From Arthrobacter saudimassiliensis (GTDB taxonomy: Bacteria; Actinomycetota; Actinomycetes; Actinomycetales; Micrococcaceae), in contig LN483070.1 of NCBI GenBank assembly GCA_900016675.1, forward strand, positions 1,178,001 to 1,242,000: a DNA stretch of 64,000 bases. The letters run 5' to 3'. Shown here in pieces: positions 32,962 through 42,145 of this stretch; the first letter of the stretch is position 1; the number at the start of each line of letters is the position of its first letter. Both the position numbers and the translations under genes were made by a program. The notes under the pieces are model-generated. The model ran no database searches. It saw nothing but the letters and a program-made list of their open reading frames with translations, and was not told the origin of the DNA.

Positions 32962-33567
32962 TCACACCGCCGAGCCGTCATCTCCGTCCTCGCGCTGCTG
33001 CGGCAGCCGGTACAGCAGGTAGCCGGCCGAACCGGCGAACAGGGCAATCACGCCCAGGACCACGGTGAGCGGGGCGCTGCGCCAGAACATCGCAAACAGC
33101 AGCAGGAGCAGCGGCCCGCCGGCCGCGCCGATCCAGGCCAGCACCAGCAGCGGCTCCCCGCTGCCCAGCGGCGGCGGTTCGGGAGGAACGAAGCCGCCGT
33201 CGTCGTCATCCTCGACCTCGTAGTCCCGCGGACCCGCGGGACGGTTCCCGCCGGGGCCGTCCTCTCCGGCGGCTGTCCGGGGCGGCCCGGACGACGTCGG
33301 GCCGGCGGACAGGTCGGGCTGCAGCCGGTTGCCGAACAGGGCGCGGGTGCGCTCCGCCGGGCTGGGCGGAACGGCCTGCGGAGCGCGCGGCTCCTGCGGC
33401 CGCCGGTCCCCGGGGCCGGCGTCCGGGTCCTCCGGGCGGGAGCGGCCGGGGGACGGCGGGCTGTCCCGTCCGTCATCGAGGTCGGGCGTCTGCTCCAGGC
33501 GGGCCACCAGGTCCAGCCAGACGGCGTCGTCCGTGGACCCGTTGCGGTCCGGTTCCTTCTCGTTCAT
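32962..33567 (-). CDS. Hypothetical membrane protein with acidic disordered N-terminus
   Basis: 201 residues. The first 130 are disordered, Pro/Asp/Glu-rich, ending in YEVEDDDDGGFVPPEPPPL. Two hydrophobic segments follow (about 140-160 and 166-187), and the chain closes with a charged tail. It is a tail-anchored-like hairpin protein with its bulk likely cytoplasmic. I do not recognise the function. Its ATG overlaps the stop of the upstream alpha/beta hydrolase by 4 bases, so the two are coupled. Confidence 0.75.
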   Translation of the reverse strand: MNEKEPDRNGSTDDAVWLDLVARLEQTPDLDDGRDSPPSPGRSRPEDPDAGPGDRRPQEPRAPQAVPPSPAERTRALFGNRLQPDLSAGPTSSGPPRTAAGEDGPGGNRPAGPRDYEVEDDDDGGFVPPEPPPLGSGEPLLVLAWIGAAGGPLLLLLFAMFWRSAPLTVVLGVIALFAGSAGYLLYRLPQQREDGDDGSAV

Positions 33568-34328
33568 CTCCGGCTTCCTGCACTGACGTCCTGGATGAAA
33601 TCGCTGCTCCGCTCGAAGATCAGCGGCGCGTCGTGGTCCATGGTGGCCACGTGGTAGCTGTTGGGCAGGGGAACCACGGTCAGATCGGCGGAGGTCAGGC
33701 CGCGGCGCAGCGCCGCCATGCTCGACTCGGGCACGATCGGGTCCACCGCGGAGCGGAACACCAGCACCGGCGCGGTGATCCGCGGCAGCGATGCCGTGGT
33801 GTCACGGAACAGGCGCATCAGCTGGTGCACGGCGGCCACGGGGGTGCGTGTGTAGGCACCCTCGTCCTGGCCCGGCAGGGCGATGCTGTTCCCGATCGCG
33901 GGAACCGAGCGCACCAGGTATTTCAGTGCCCCCGCGTACCGGGCGCGCGGGTCGGCGGCGGTCAGCCCGGGGTTCACGACGGCGACCCCGGCCACCTCCC
34001 GCCGGGACGCCAGGCGCAGGGCCAGGGCTCCACCCATCGACAGGCCGCCGGCGACCACCCGCCCCGTGGTTTCGGAGAGCCGGTCGTAGGCCTGTTCGTA
34101 GGCGTCGTACCAGTGCTCCCACGGCGTGCGTGCCAGCTCCTGCCAGGTGGTGCCGTGGCCCGGCAGCAGCGGCAGCGACACCGCATAGCCCTGGTCCGCC
34201 AGATGGCCGGCCCATGCCCGCAGGCTGACCGGAGAGCCCGTGAAGCCGTGGCTGAGCAGCACGCCGGTGGAGGCATTGGGGCCATGGCCCGCGTACATGA
34301 AGGGGGCCGAAGGGGGCTGCGCAGTCAT
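33564..34328 (-). CDS. Alpha/beta hydrolase (carboxylesterase Est30-like)
   Basis: A 254-residue serine hydrolase. VLLSHGFTGSP is the oxyanion-hole strand, GGLSMGGALALRLA the nucleophile elbow, a conserved Asp follows LVFRSAVDPIVP, and the catalytic His lies in LPNSYHVATMDHD. This pattern is that of monoacylglycerol lipase/Est30 carboxylesterases, which cleave short to medium acyl esters. The start is the ATG at 34328. In this neighbourhood of acyl transferase and acyl-CoA ligase genes a role in lipid turnover is plausible. Confidence 0.85.
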   Translation of the reverse strand: MTAQPPSAPFMYAGHGPNASTGVLLSHGFTGSPVSLRAWAGHLADQGYAVSLPLLPGHGTTWQELARTPWEHWYDAYEQAYDRLSETTGRVVAGGLSMGGALALRLASRREVAGVAVVNPGLTAADPRARYAGALKYLVRSVPAIGNSIALPGQDEGAYTRTPVAAVHQLMRLFRDTTASLPRITAPVLVFRSAVDPIVPESSMAALRRGLTSADLTVVPLPNSYHVATMDHDAPLIFERSSDFIQDVSAGSRR

Positions 34329-34514
34329 ACCCACTATGGTGGCATCCGGGGTGGCGAAATCCACCCCGCGGCGCGGTAAACCGGCTGCCGGTCCGCGGCC
34401 CGGTTCATCCGTGGCGGCGGAAAAGCATAGAGTATGGGGGAGGGAAGCGAGCCGGAGAATGCCGCTTTCCCTCTTGAGCTGCGGGATTAACTGAGGAATG
34501 GGAGCGCCGGCCGC

Positions 34515-35375
34515 GTGTTTTACTGGGTGATGAAGACGATTGTCATCGGACCAATCGTCAACCTCCTCTTCCGGCCCTGGGTCAAGGGCATGGACAACGT
34601 TCCCGCCAAGGGCGCCGCGATCCTGGCCAGCAACCACCTGTCCTTCTCCGACTCGATCTTCCTGCCGCTGCAGGTGCCCCGGCCGGTCTCCTTCCTCGCG
34701 AAGTCCGAGTACTTCACCGGCAAAGGCGTCAAGGGACGGCTGACGGCCCTGTTCTTCCGGCTCGCCAACCAGCTGCCGATGGACCGCTCCGGCGGGCAGG
34801 CGTCCGCGAACAGCCTCCAGGCCGGGGTCGACGTGCTGCGCGGCGGCGGGCTGCTGGGCATCTATCCCGAAGGCACCCGCAGCCCGGACGGCCGGCTCTA
34901 CCGCGGCAAGGTCGGCGTCGCCAAGCTGGCGCTGTCCACCGGGGTTCCGGTGATCCCCGTCGCCATGATCGGCACCGACAAGGTCCAGCCGATCGGCCGC
35001 CGCCTTCCGAACATCCGCAGGATCGGCATCATCGTCGGTGAACCGCTGGACTTCTCCCGCTACGCAGGCATGGAGGACGACCGGTTCGTGCAGCGGGCCG
35101 TCACCGACGAGATCATGTACGAGCTCATGCGCCTCAGCGGCCAGGAATACGTGGACGTCTACGCCTCCACCGTCAAGGAACAGCTGGCCCGGAAGAAGGC
35201 CGCCGAGCGCACCGGCCGCGGCTCCGCGGCCGGCCGCAGCGCCGTCCGGCTCGCAGGTCCGCAGCATTCGGCACCGGTGGTCGGCCCGGCCTCCACGCCC
35301 GGCGAAGCCACTGCGGAGGAACCCCGCCCGGCCCGCCGCGACGAGGATCCGCAGGCGGGCGCGCACAGCGCCTGA
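34515..35375 (+). CDS. 1-acyl-sn-glycerol-3-phosphate acyltransferase-like protein
   Basis: A 286-residue PlsC-family acyltransferase. The catalytic NHxxxxD box is Asn40-His41...Asp46, FLAKSEYFTG and YPEGTRSPDGR (Glu119 onward) bind the phosphate, and IPVAMIGTDKVQP follows. An N-terminal hydrophobic segment (VMKTIVIGPIVNLLF) should hold it at the membrane. It acylates lysophosphatidate to phosphatidate. The last 50 residues are basic, then Pro/Ala-rich and unconserved. GTG 34515 is the start, with GGAG 10 bases upstream. Mycobacterial Rv2182c is its likely counterpart near aroG. Confidence 0.87.
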   Translation: MFYWVMKTIVIGPIVNLLFRPWVKGMDNVPAKGAAILASNHLSFSDSIFLPLQVPRPVSFLAKSEYFTGKGVKGRLTALFFRLANQLPMDRSGGQASANSLQAGVDVLRGGGLLGIYPEGTRSPDGRLYRGKVGVAKLALSTGVPVIPVAMIGTDKVQPIGRRLPNIRRIGIIVGEPLDFSRYAGMEDDRFVQRAVTDEIMYELMRLSGQEYVDVYASTVKEQLARKKAAERTGRGSAAGRSAVRLAGPQHSAPVVGPASTPGEATAEEPRPARRDEDPQAGAHSA

Positions 35376-35429
35376 GGTGCCACGCACCGGTTCGCAGCGG
35401 TCAATGCCCGCCCCGGCCGGGGCCGCCGG

Positions 35430-36902
35430 CTACCCGGCGGCGGCCGCCGCCCCGGCGCGCCGGCCGAAGAAGGTGCCGTCGCCCAGGGACGTCCCGCTGA
35501 GGTAGCCGTGGCCATGCAGCCCGGAGGCGGCACGTCCGGCGGCGAAGAGCCCCGGAACGGGATCTCCGGAGAGGTCGATGACTTCGCCGTCGAGCCCCGT
35601 GCGGAGCCCGCCGAGCGTGAAGACCTCGGCACCGCCGCGTCCGGCGCTGCCCATTTCCGGCGGGGCGAATCCCCGGCGGACATCGATCGCGGCGAAGGGC
35701 GGCTCCAACGGACGCAGCCACTGTTTGGCCTTGTGGAAGTACGGGTCTTCGCCGAGTGCCGCGTACCGGTTGTATTCGTGCACTGTTGAGGACAGGGCGC
35801 CCTCAGGCATGCCGATCTCCTGTTCGAGCCCGCCGATGGTTTCGGCAACGAACCCCGGCTGGACGCCCCATCGCTCCGCCTCGGGCACCTCCTCGAAGGC
35901 CTGCTCGTCCAGGACCACCCACACCGCCAGGTCGTGGCGGAAGAGGGCGGCCTGGCCGAGCAGCCCCGGATACTGGTCCTCGTTGATGAACCGCTGGCCG
36001 ACGTCGTTCACGAGCAGCCCGCGCACCGCCAGGCCGGGCACCAGGGCGATGCCGACCTGGGCGGTCGACATCCGCTGCACCGCGGCGCCCGCGGCCTGCG
36101 CCATCCGGATGCCGCGGCCGTCATCGCCGCCGTCGCTGGTGACCCCCAGCCCGGTCAGCAGCGGGGCGTGCATGGCCACCATTTCCGGATTGTCGGCGAA
36201 TCCTCCGGTCGCCAGGACCACGCCCCGCCGGGCCCGCACCGCGATCCGGTCCTGGAAATGCCGGGCCAGGACGCCGGCTGCGCGGGGGCCGTCCATGATC
36301 AGCTGCAGGGCCTGCGTGTTGGTCCGCACCTGGATGCCGGCGGCCTCCACGGCGGCGCTGAGCGCGTTCATCAGCACCTTGCCGCCGAAACCCTCCGACG
36401 TCACCCGATGCCCGCGCGGCGCCGGTTTGGCGATGTCGGTGAACGGCCAGGCGTTTTCGCCCAGCCACATGAGCCCGTCATCGGTGGGCGGCACCCAGGT
36501 GGGGGAGTCCCAGAAACCGGGCTTGAACGGAACCCCGTGGCCCGTGAGCCAGCCGTAGTGGTCCAGGCTGCCCCGGCAGTACTCCCGGATCTTCTCCGCG
36601 TCGGCCTGCGGCCCCAGCGCGGCCAGCAGATAGGCCTCCATCTCCTCCGGCGTATCCGTGAAGCCGCACGCCTGCTGGATCGGGGTGCCGCCGCCCAGGT
36701 AGATCTCCCCGCCGGACAGGGCGGACGAGCCCCCGCCGCCGCCGGCCTGCTCCAGGAGGAGGACCTCGGCGCCGCAGGCGCGTGCTTCCAGCGCCGCGGC
36801 TGCTCCCGCACATCCGTACCCGATCACCAGCACATCAACCTCGACGTCGAAGCGGCCGATACTGTCCGCATCCACCGGTCGCACTGTCCGTTGGTCGCTC
36901 AC
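35430..36902 (-). CDS. FAD-dependent oxidoreductase (fumarate reductase/ketosteroid dehydrogenase-like)
   Basis: A 490-residue flavoprotein. VLVIGYGCAGAAAALEA binds FAD, the glycine-serine stretch GGGGGSSALSGGEIYLGGG follows, VRARRGVVLATGGFADNPEM closes the flavin domain, and GLFAAGRAASGLHGHGYLSG is the C-terminal FAD block. It belongs to the FAD_binding_2 family with KstD and fumarate reductase; it is neither a secreted fumarate reductase nor a clear KstD (no heme or steroid genes nearby). GTG 36902 is chosen over GTG 36941 because AAAGGGG lies just ahead of it. Confidence 0.8.
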   Translation of the reverse strand: MSDQRTVRPVDADSIGRFDVEVDVLVIGYGCAGAAAALEARACGAEVLLLEQAGGGGGSSALSGGEIYLGGGTPIQQACGFTDTPEEMEAYLLAALGPQADAEKIREYCRGSLDHYGWLTGHGVPFKPGFWDSPTWVPPTDDGLMWLGENAWPFTDIAKPAPRGHRVTSEGFGGKVLMNALSAAVEAAGIQVRTNTQALQLIMDGPRAAGVLARHFQDRIAVRARRGVVLATGGFADNPEMVAMHAPLLTGLGVTSDGGDDGRGIRMAQAAGAAVQRMSTAQVGIALVPGLAVRGLLVNDVGQRFINEDQYPGLLGQAALFRHDLAVWVVLDEQAFEEVPEAERWGVQPGFVAETIGGLEQEIGMPEGALSSTVHEYNRYAALGEDPYFHKAKQWLRPLEPPFAAIDVRRGFAPPEMGSAGRGGAEVFTLGGLRTGLDGEVIDLSGDPVPGLFAAGRAASGLHGHGYLSGTSLGDGTFFGRRAGAAAAAG

Positions 36903-37072
36903 CTTTGAGCCCCTTTCGAATGGAGAGGACCAACCAAGCACAGCGCCGGGGGGCTGTCGGCCGCTGATCCCGGTGACCGGGACGGCCGGGGCCGCGGGCC
37001 GCCGGATGTCGAAGTGTGGCGAACCGGACGCGGGCGTTACGGCGTTCCGCTACCTCGGCCGCGGCGGCCCGA

Positions 37073-37078
37073 TAGGAT
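37073..37078 (+). promoter_or_regulatory. Leaderless -10 element of aroG
   Basis: TAGGAT, 7 bases before the GTG at 37086; no Shine-Dalgarno sequence is present. Confidence 0.5.
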
Positions 37079-37085
37079 TTAAGCC

Positions 37086-38474
37086 GTGACCTTCAACAGC
37101 ACTGACACGTCCAGCACACCCACGACCGCCGGGGCAGGGGCGGTTGACGCCGCCGTGGACCACTGGCGCACGCTGCCGATCAGCCAGCAGCCGGACTGGC
37201 GGGACCACCCCGGTTACGGCGCGGCGGTGGCGGAGCTGTCGATGCTGCCGCCGCTGGTCTTCGCCGGCGAGGTGGATGTCCTCCGCAGCCGGCTCGCCGA
37301 GGCGGCGGCGGGGCGGGCCTTCCTGCTCCAGGGCGGCGACTGCGCGGAAACCTTCGAGGGAGCCACCGCCGACCGGATCAGCGCACGCGTCAAGACCATC
37401 CTCCAGATGGCCGTGGTGCTGACCTACGGCGCGTCCCTTCCGGTCATCAAGATGGGCCGCATGGCCGGGCAGTTCGCCAAGCCGCGTTCCTCGAACGAGG
37501 AGACGCGCGACGGCGTGACCCTGCCGGCCTACCGCGGGGACATGGTGAACGGCTTTGACTTCACGGCGGCCTCCCGTGCCCACGACCCCGCCCGGATGGT
37601 GCGGGCGTACCACACCTCGGCCTCCACGCTGAACCTGATCCGGGCCTTCACGCAGGGCGGCTTCGCCGACCTGCGGCTGGTCCATGACTGGAACCGCGGG
37701 TTCACGGCCAACCCGGCGCACTCCCGCTACGAGTCGCTCGCGGCGGAGATCGACCGCGCGGTCCGCTTCATGGACGCGTGCGGGGCCGACTTCGAGGCCC
37801 TCAAGCGTGTGGAGTTCTTCGCCAGCCACGAGGCCCTGCTGCTGGACTACGAGCGGGCCCTCACGCGCACCGATTCGCGGACCGGCCTGCCGTACGACAC
37901 CTCGGCGCACTTCCTGTGGATCGGGGAGCGGACCCGCGACCTGGATTCCGCCCACGTCGACTTCCTCTCCCGGGTCCGGAACCCCATCGGCGTCAAGCTC
38001 GGCCCCACCACGCGGCCTGAGGACGCGCTGGCCCTGATCGACAAGCTCGACCCCAACCGCGAACCCGGCCGGCTGACCTTCATCACCCGCATGGGTGCGA
38101 AGAACATCCGCGAGAAACTCCCGGACCTGGTCGAGAAGGTCACCGCCAGCGGTGCCCAGGTGCTCTGGGTCACCGACCCGATGCACGGCAACACGGTCAC
38201 CTCGCCCAACGGGTACAAGACGCGCAACTTCGACGACATCATGGACGAGCTGCGCGGCTTCTTCGAGGTCCACAAGGCCCTGGGCACGTTCCCCGGCGGC
38301 CTGCACGTGGAAATGACCGGCGACGACGTGGCGGAATGCCTGGGCGGAGCGGATCCGGTGGACCAGGATGCGTTTGTCGACGGCTACGCCTCCGTATGTG
38401 ATCCGCGCCTGAACCACATGCAGTCCCTGGAAATGGCGTTCCTCGTGGCCGGGGCCCTGGCCGGCAAGAAGTAA
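37086..38474 (+). CDS. aroG: 3-deoxy-7-phosphoheptulonate synthase, class II
   Basis: A 462-residue type II DAHP synthase. Conserved blocks: FLLQGGDCAETFEG (metal-site Cys), KMGRMAGQFAKPRS, PAYRGDMVNG, HFLWIGERTRDLD, VGVKLGPTT-like region IGVKLGPTTRPED, and LWVTDPMHGNT and FPGGLHVEMTGDDVAEC. It condenses PEP and erythrose 4-phosphate, the first step of the shikimate pathway. It corresponds to M. tuberculosis aroG (Rv2178c), next to the kinase gene pknL there as here. The GTG start with TAGGAT 7 bases upstream implies a leaderless mRNA. Confidence 0.95.
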   Translation: MTFNSTDTSSTPTTAGAGAVDAAVDHWRTLPISQQPDWRDHPGYGAAVAELSMLPPLVFAGEVDVLRSRLAEAAAGRAFLLQGGDCAETFEGATADRISARVKTILQMAVVLTYGASLPVIKMGRMAGQFAKPRSSNEETRDGVTLPAYRGDMVNGFDFTAASRAHDPARMVRAYHTSASTLNLIRAFTQGGFADLRLVHDWNRGFTANPAHSRYESLAAEIDRAVRFMDACGADFEALKRVEFFASHEALLLDYERALTRTDSRTGLPYDTSAHFLWIGERTRDLDSAHVDFLSRVRNPIGVKLGPTTRPEDALALIDKLDPNREPGRLTFITRMGAKNIREKLPDLVEKVTASGAQVLWVTDPMHGNTVTSPNGYKTRNFDDIMDELRGFFEVHKALGTFPGGLHVEMTGDDVAECLGGADPVDQDAFVDGYASVCDPRLNHMQSLEMAFLVAGALAGKK

Positions 38475-38493
38475 GACAGCCGGCGCCCGGGCA

Positions 38494-38531
38494 GGCAGGC
38501 CCCGGACCGCTTCGGCGGGCCGGGGCCTGCC
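38494..38531 (+). terminator. Terminator of aroG
   Basis: A 12-bp perfect stem, GGCAGGCCCCGG (38494-38505) with its complement (38520-38531), around a 14-nt loop, 20 bp after the aroG stop. Confidence 0.65.
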
Positions 38532-38569
38532 GCCGTTAAGGGGTGGCACGTCAGGGGTATGAAGAGAGG

Positions 38570-38588
38570 GAGCCCCGCCGCGGGGCTC
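38570..38588 (-). terminator. Terminator of the PASTA kinase gene
   Basis: GAGCCCCG CCG CGGGGCTC: 8-bp stem and 3-nt loop, 23 bp downstream of the kinase stop, followed on the minus strand by a pyrimidine tract. Confidence 0.55.
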
Positions 38589-38610
38589 GCGCCGGCCGTG
38601 CCGGGAAGGG

Positions 38611-40767
38611 CTAGACGACGGTCAGGGTGATGACCGAGCCCTCGGGCACGGACTTGCCCACCGGATCCTGGGCCCGGACGGTGCCGAAGAATCCGCCCAG
38701 CACCTCATTGACCTCCACCCGGAAGCCGAGGGCCTCCAGCTCGCGGCGCGCGTCGCCGGCCTGCCGGCCCACGAAGCTCGGGACCTCCACCATCCGCGGC
38801 CCCATGGACAGCGTCAGCACCACGGTGCCGCCGCGTTCGAGGGTGCCGGAGGCGGGGGACTGGGTGACGACGGCGCCGTCGGGCACCGTGGCCGAATGCA
38901 CCCGGTCGGGGGAGACCCGGGCGGTGAGTCCGGCCTCCTCGAGGGCAGCCACCGCTTCGGCTTCGCCAAGCCCGGCGACCGCGGGCACCTCCACCGGTGC
39001 GGGCCCCTTCGAGACGGTGAGGGCGACCTGGGTGTCGCGGCGCAGTTCGGCGTCCGCGGCCGGGTCCTGGGCCAGGATCTGACCGGCCGGCACGTTCTCG
39101 CTGTATTCCTCGGTGACCGTGCCCACGGCGAGGTTTGCCTCCTCCAGCTCCGCGGAGGCTTCCTCGACGGTGCGCTGGATGAGGTTCGGGACGGCGAAGA
39201 GCTCCGGCCCGCGGGAGACCAGCAGGGTGACGGTCTGGAAGCGGCGGATTTCCTGGCTGCCGGCCGGGTCGGTGCCCACGGCCAGTCCCGCAGGAACCAC
39301 CTCGTCGTGGATCCGGTCGGTGCTGAAGCTCAGCCCCTCGCCGCTGAGCCGGTCGCCCGCCTCCTGTTCGGTGGCGTTGGCGACGTCGGGGATGACCACC
39401 AGGGCGCCGGGCCCGGATCCGAAGAACCACCCGGCGAAGACCGCGGCGGCGACGAGCAGGGCGATCAGCAGGCCGAGCAGGGCCCCGCGGCGGCGCGGGT
39501 GGGCACGGAGCGAGACTTCGGGGCGGCGGGCATCGCGTTCGCGCTGCTTCTGCATGGCCAGCAGGTCGCGGCGCGCCTGCCGGGGAGTGCGGTGCTCCTC
39601 CGCGTCGTCGTCCCAGGTGTCGCCGTCGTCGTCGCCGTAACCGCCGTCGGCATTGGAGGGCGGCGGCGCGGCGGCCGGCGGGGATGCGGGCGGACGCGCC
39701 CCCGGATACACGGCGGTGGCATGGTCCCGGCCGGTGCGTGCCAGCACTTCCGTCGCTCCGCCGGGCAGGGCGCCCAGCACCTCGGTTCCGGCCCGGTCGC
39801 CGATCACTTCGGTGCCCCCGGCGCCGTCGATGACGTCGGTGGCACCGTCCGGCGCCGTTGCCCCGGCCGCTGCGGCTGGGTCTGCGGGGCCGCCGGGGCT
39901 GCAGCGGAAGTCCAGCTGCTCATCCGTCAGGGAGGTGCGGATGTGGCGCAGCTCGCCCAGCAGCGCGCTGCCGTCCACCGGCCGGTCCTCGGGATCCTGG
40001 CGGGTGCACCACTGGACGAGTTCGTCAAGGTCCTCCGCCAGGCCCGGGCAGGCGGCGGACGGCGGGGGCACGGTGCCGTGCACGTGCTGGAACGCCACCT
40101 GGATGGGGACGTCTCCGGTGAAGGGCTGGCGGCCGGTGAGCAGCTCGTAGAGCATGATGCCGGCGGAGTAGACGTCGCTGCGTTCATCCGCGCCCCCGCC
40201 GGTCACCAGTTCGGGGGCCAGGTAGGCCACGGTCCCGACGAGGGTTCCGGTGTTGGTGCTGGTGGTCACGGCCCGGGAAAGCCCGAAGTCGGCGATCTTG
40301 ATCCGGCCGTCTTCGGAGAGGAGGACGTTTTCCGGCTTCACGTCGCGGTGGATCAGGCCGGCCGAGTGCGCGGCGGCGAGTCCCTCGATGACGGCGTCGA
40401 GCATGGCCAGGGCCTGGCGCGGGGTGAGCGTGCCACGCTCCCGCAGCAGGTCCCGCAGCGTCCGGCCCGGAACGTATTCCATGACCAGGTAGGCCAGGCC
40501 GTTCTCATCGATGCCCTGGTCCAGCACGCCGACGACGTGCGGATGCGACAGGCGGGCCGCGGACTTGGCTTCCCGCTCAAAGCGGTCCAGGAATCCGGGA
40601 TCGGCGGCGAGGTGGGGATAGAGGACCTTCAGCGCGACGTCGCGGTCCAAGCGGGTGTCCGTGGCCAGATAGACCGTGGACATGCCTCCTCGGGCCACGC
40701 GGGCGCGGACCAGGTACCGGTTGTCCACCAGGGCCTGGACCAGGGAATCATTCACGGACTCTCGCAC
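38611..40767 (-). CDS. PASTA domain serine/threonine protein kinase (Stk1/PknB-like)
   Basis: A 718-residue membrane kinase. The cytoplasmic kinase domain (about 15-275) has VARGGMSTVYLATD, the ATP-site Lys in VALKVLYPHL, HRDVKPENVLL and the DFGLSRAV loop. A Pro-rich linker leads to one membrane helix (LLGLLIALLVAAAVFAGWFF), then four extracellular PASTA repeats with EVPxxxG starts. PASTA domains sense peptidoglycan fragments or lipid II. It occupies the pknL position (by aroG and an Rv2175c-like gene) but, unlike mycobacterial PknL, carries PASTA repeats. The start is GTG 40767 or GTG 40755. Confidence 0.9.
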   Translation of the reverse strand: MRESVNDSLVQALVDNRYLVRARVARGGMSTVYLATDTRLDRDVALKVLYPHLAADPGFLDRFEREAKSAARLSHPHVVGVLDQGIDENGLAYLVMEYVPGRTLRDLLRERGTLTPRQALAMLDAVIEGLAAAHSAGLIHRDVKPENVLLSEDGRIKIADFGLSRAVTTSTNTGTLVGTVAYLAPELVTGGGADERSDVYSAGIMLYELLTGRQPFTGDVPIQVAFQHVHGTVPPPSAACPGLAEDLDELVQWCTRQDPEDRPVDGSALLGELRHIRTSLTDEQLDFRCSPGGPADPAAAAGATAPDGATDVIDGAGGTEVIGDRAGTEVLGALPGGATEVLARTGRDHATAVYPGARPPASPPAAAPPPSNADGGYGDDDGDTWDDDAEEHRTPRQARRDLLAMQKQRERDARRPEVSLRAHPRRRGALLGLLIALLVAAAVFAGWFFGSGPGALVVIPDVANATEQEAGDRLSGEGLSFSTDRIHDEVVPAGLAVGTDPAGSQEIRRFQTVTLLVSRGPELFAVPNLIQRTVEEASAELEEANLAVGTVTEEYSENVPAGQILAQDPAADAELRRDTQVALTVSKGPAPVEVPAVAGLGEAEAVAALEEAGLTARVSPDRVHSATVPDGAVVTQSPASGTLERGGTVVLTLSMGPRMVEVPSFVGRQAGDARRELEALGFRVEVNEVLGGFFGTVRAQDPVGKSVPEGSVITLTVV

Positions 40768-40792
40768 CTTACCGATCCTACTTGGAGCACAG

Positions 40793-40833
40793 CGGGCGGG
40801 CCCCACCGACACAGCGTCGGCAGGGCCCGCCCG
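40793..40833 (-). terminator. Terminator of the LysM transglycosylase gene
   Basis: CGGGCGGGCCC (40793-40803) pairs with 40823-40833; an inner CCGAC/GTCGG stem extends the hairpin. It starts 15 bp after the gene's stop. Confidence 0.65.
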
Positions 40834-40847
40834 TGGTGGCAGCGGAC

Positions 40848-42017
40848 TTACTGGAAGCCGGCCCGGTGTGCCATGACGTTGGCGACGTACTGCTCCGTAT
40901 CAGGGAACATGCCCTGGGTGGTGACGGAGTGCTGGCCCTGGTAGTAGGAGGCCACGGCCACTTCGGTGCTGGGGCTGGTGCGCAGCAGGGAGCGGATGAT
41001 CGCGACGCCGGCGGTGGCGTTGTCGTACGGGTCGAGCAGGTTCAGCTGCCGGCCCACCAGTTCCGAGGCCCATTCGCCGGAGGAGGGGATCACCTGCATG
41101 GCGCCGATGGCGTTGGCGGGGGAGACCGCCCGCATGTCGAAGCCGGACTCCTGGTAGGCGTGGCCCAGCGCCAGCGCCGGGTCGACGCCCATGGCGGCCG
41201 CGGTGTCGGCGATGATCTGCTGCATCTGCGCCCGGTCCGGGACCTGCATGGCGTTCAGCGCGTGCTTGTTCGCATTGGCGTCCGCAACCACGTGGTCCGG
41301 GTAGGTGTAGTGCAGGAAGGTGTTCGGGACCAGGTCGGCGGGCGCGGCCGCGGGCGCTGCCGGTGCGGGTTCGGCCGTGCCCATGGTGGTCACGGTGCCG
41401 GCGTCGGCGCCGCCGCCCAGGGAGATGACCTGGCCGGGCTGGATGATCGAGGTCAGGGTGAGCCCGTTGGCGGACAGGACCGACTCCAGGGAGACGCCGT
41501 GGGCCGCCGCGATGGCGCTGAGCGTGTCACCGGCCTGGACGGTGTAACCCGAGGCGGCGGGCGCCTGCGCTGCCGCGGCCGGTGCGCCGGCTGCCAGCTT
41601 CAGCGTCTTGCCCGCGAAGATCAGGCTGTCGGGCTGCAGGTTGTTGATGCGCAGCACCTCGGCCATGTCGAGCCCGTATTGGGCGGCGATGGAGCTGACC
41701 GTGTCGCCGGGCTGGATGGTGTATTCGGCAGGTGCGGCGGATTCGGCCGGCACCGTTGCCGGCACAGTCACCGCGAACGACGGCGCGGACGGTGCGGAGA
41801 TGTTCAGGTTCTTGATGGCCTGCAGGGGCAGGTGGGGGAACAGGGTGTTGGAGTCAGGCTGCACCGGGGCGGCCGTGGCAGGCTCCGCGACGGCCAGGGC
41901 CGACATCATGACGGCCGGAATGGCCGCCGTCGTAACGGCGACGCTGAGCCGCCGGGGCCTGGACGGAGCGGCGGAATGCGGCTGTGCGCCGGGGCCCTGC
42001 GTCGGTGTGGCTGTCAT
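40848..42017 (-). CDS. Secreted lytic transglycosylase with two LysM domains
   Basis: A 389-residue exported wall enzyme. A signal peptide (RRLSVAVTTAAIPAVMMSAL...ATAAP) ends near residue 51. Two LysM motifs (EYTIQPGDTVSSIAAQYGL and YTVQAGDTLSAIAAAHGV) bind peptidoglycan. The C-terminal SLT domain has the catalytic Glu in GHAYQESGFDMRAVSPANAIGAMQVIP (given here as landmarks HAYQESGF and GAMQV) and ends with ATAGVAIIRSLL and VASYYQGQ. It should cleave glycan strands during growth or separation. The ATG at 42017 follows GAGGGAAAG. Its leader carries a period-9 repeat. Confidence 0.88.
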   Translation of the reverse strand: MTATPTQGPGAQPHSAAPSRPRRLSVAVTTAAIPAVMMSALAVAEPATAAPVQPDSNTLFPHLPLQAIKNLNISAPSAPSFAVTVPATVPAESAAPAEYTIQPGDTVSSIAAQYGLDMAEVLRINNLQPDSLIFAGKTLKLAAGAPAAAAQAPAASGYTVQAGDTLSAIAAAHGVSLESVLSANGLTLTSIIQPGQVISLGGGADAGTVTTMGTAEPAPAAPAAAPADLVPNTFLHYTYPDHVVADANANKHALNAMQVPDRAQMQQIIADTAAAMGVDPALALGHAYQESGFDMRAVSPANAIGAMQVIPSSGEWASELVGRQLNLLDPYDNATAGVAIIRSLLRTSPSTEVAVASYYQGQHSVTTQGMFPDTEQYVANVMAHRAGFQ

Positions 42018-42106
42018 ATGGTGCTTTCCCTCATCTGTGCTTGGCGGGCCGAACCCGCCTGTGGAACAAATCGAGTATTGCAACAAGCGGCTTATTAGTG
42101 TCTGCT

Positions 42107-42139
42107 GTTGCTTTTGTTGCTGATGTTGCTTCTGTTACT
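42107..42139 (-). repeat. Period-9 repeat in the transglycosylase 5' leader
   Basis: On the minus strand GTAACA, then three GCAACA words, each 9 bases apart (42139-42134, 42130-42125, 42121-42116, 42112-42107). They fall between the predicted -10 (42146-42151) and the start codon, so they would be in the mRNA leader. Confidence 0.6.
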
Positions 42140-42145
42140 AATGCG

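Noticed and set aside
32962-32995. ROK protein and its neighbour as a sugar-regulated operon
   Set aside because: The genes converge, and the ROK protein lacks a helix-turn-helix, so no regulatory link can be claimed.
35376-35429. Terminator between plsC-like gene and FAD dehydrogenase
   Set aside because: Only a short GC palindrome (GCCCCGGCCGGGGC) without loop or T-run is present; too weak to list.
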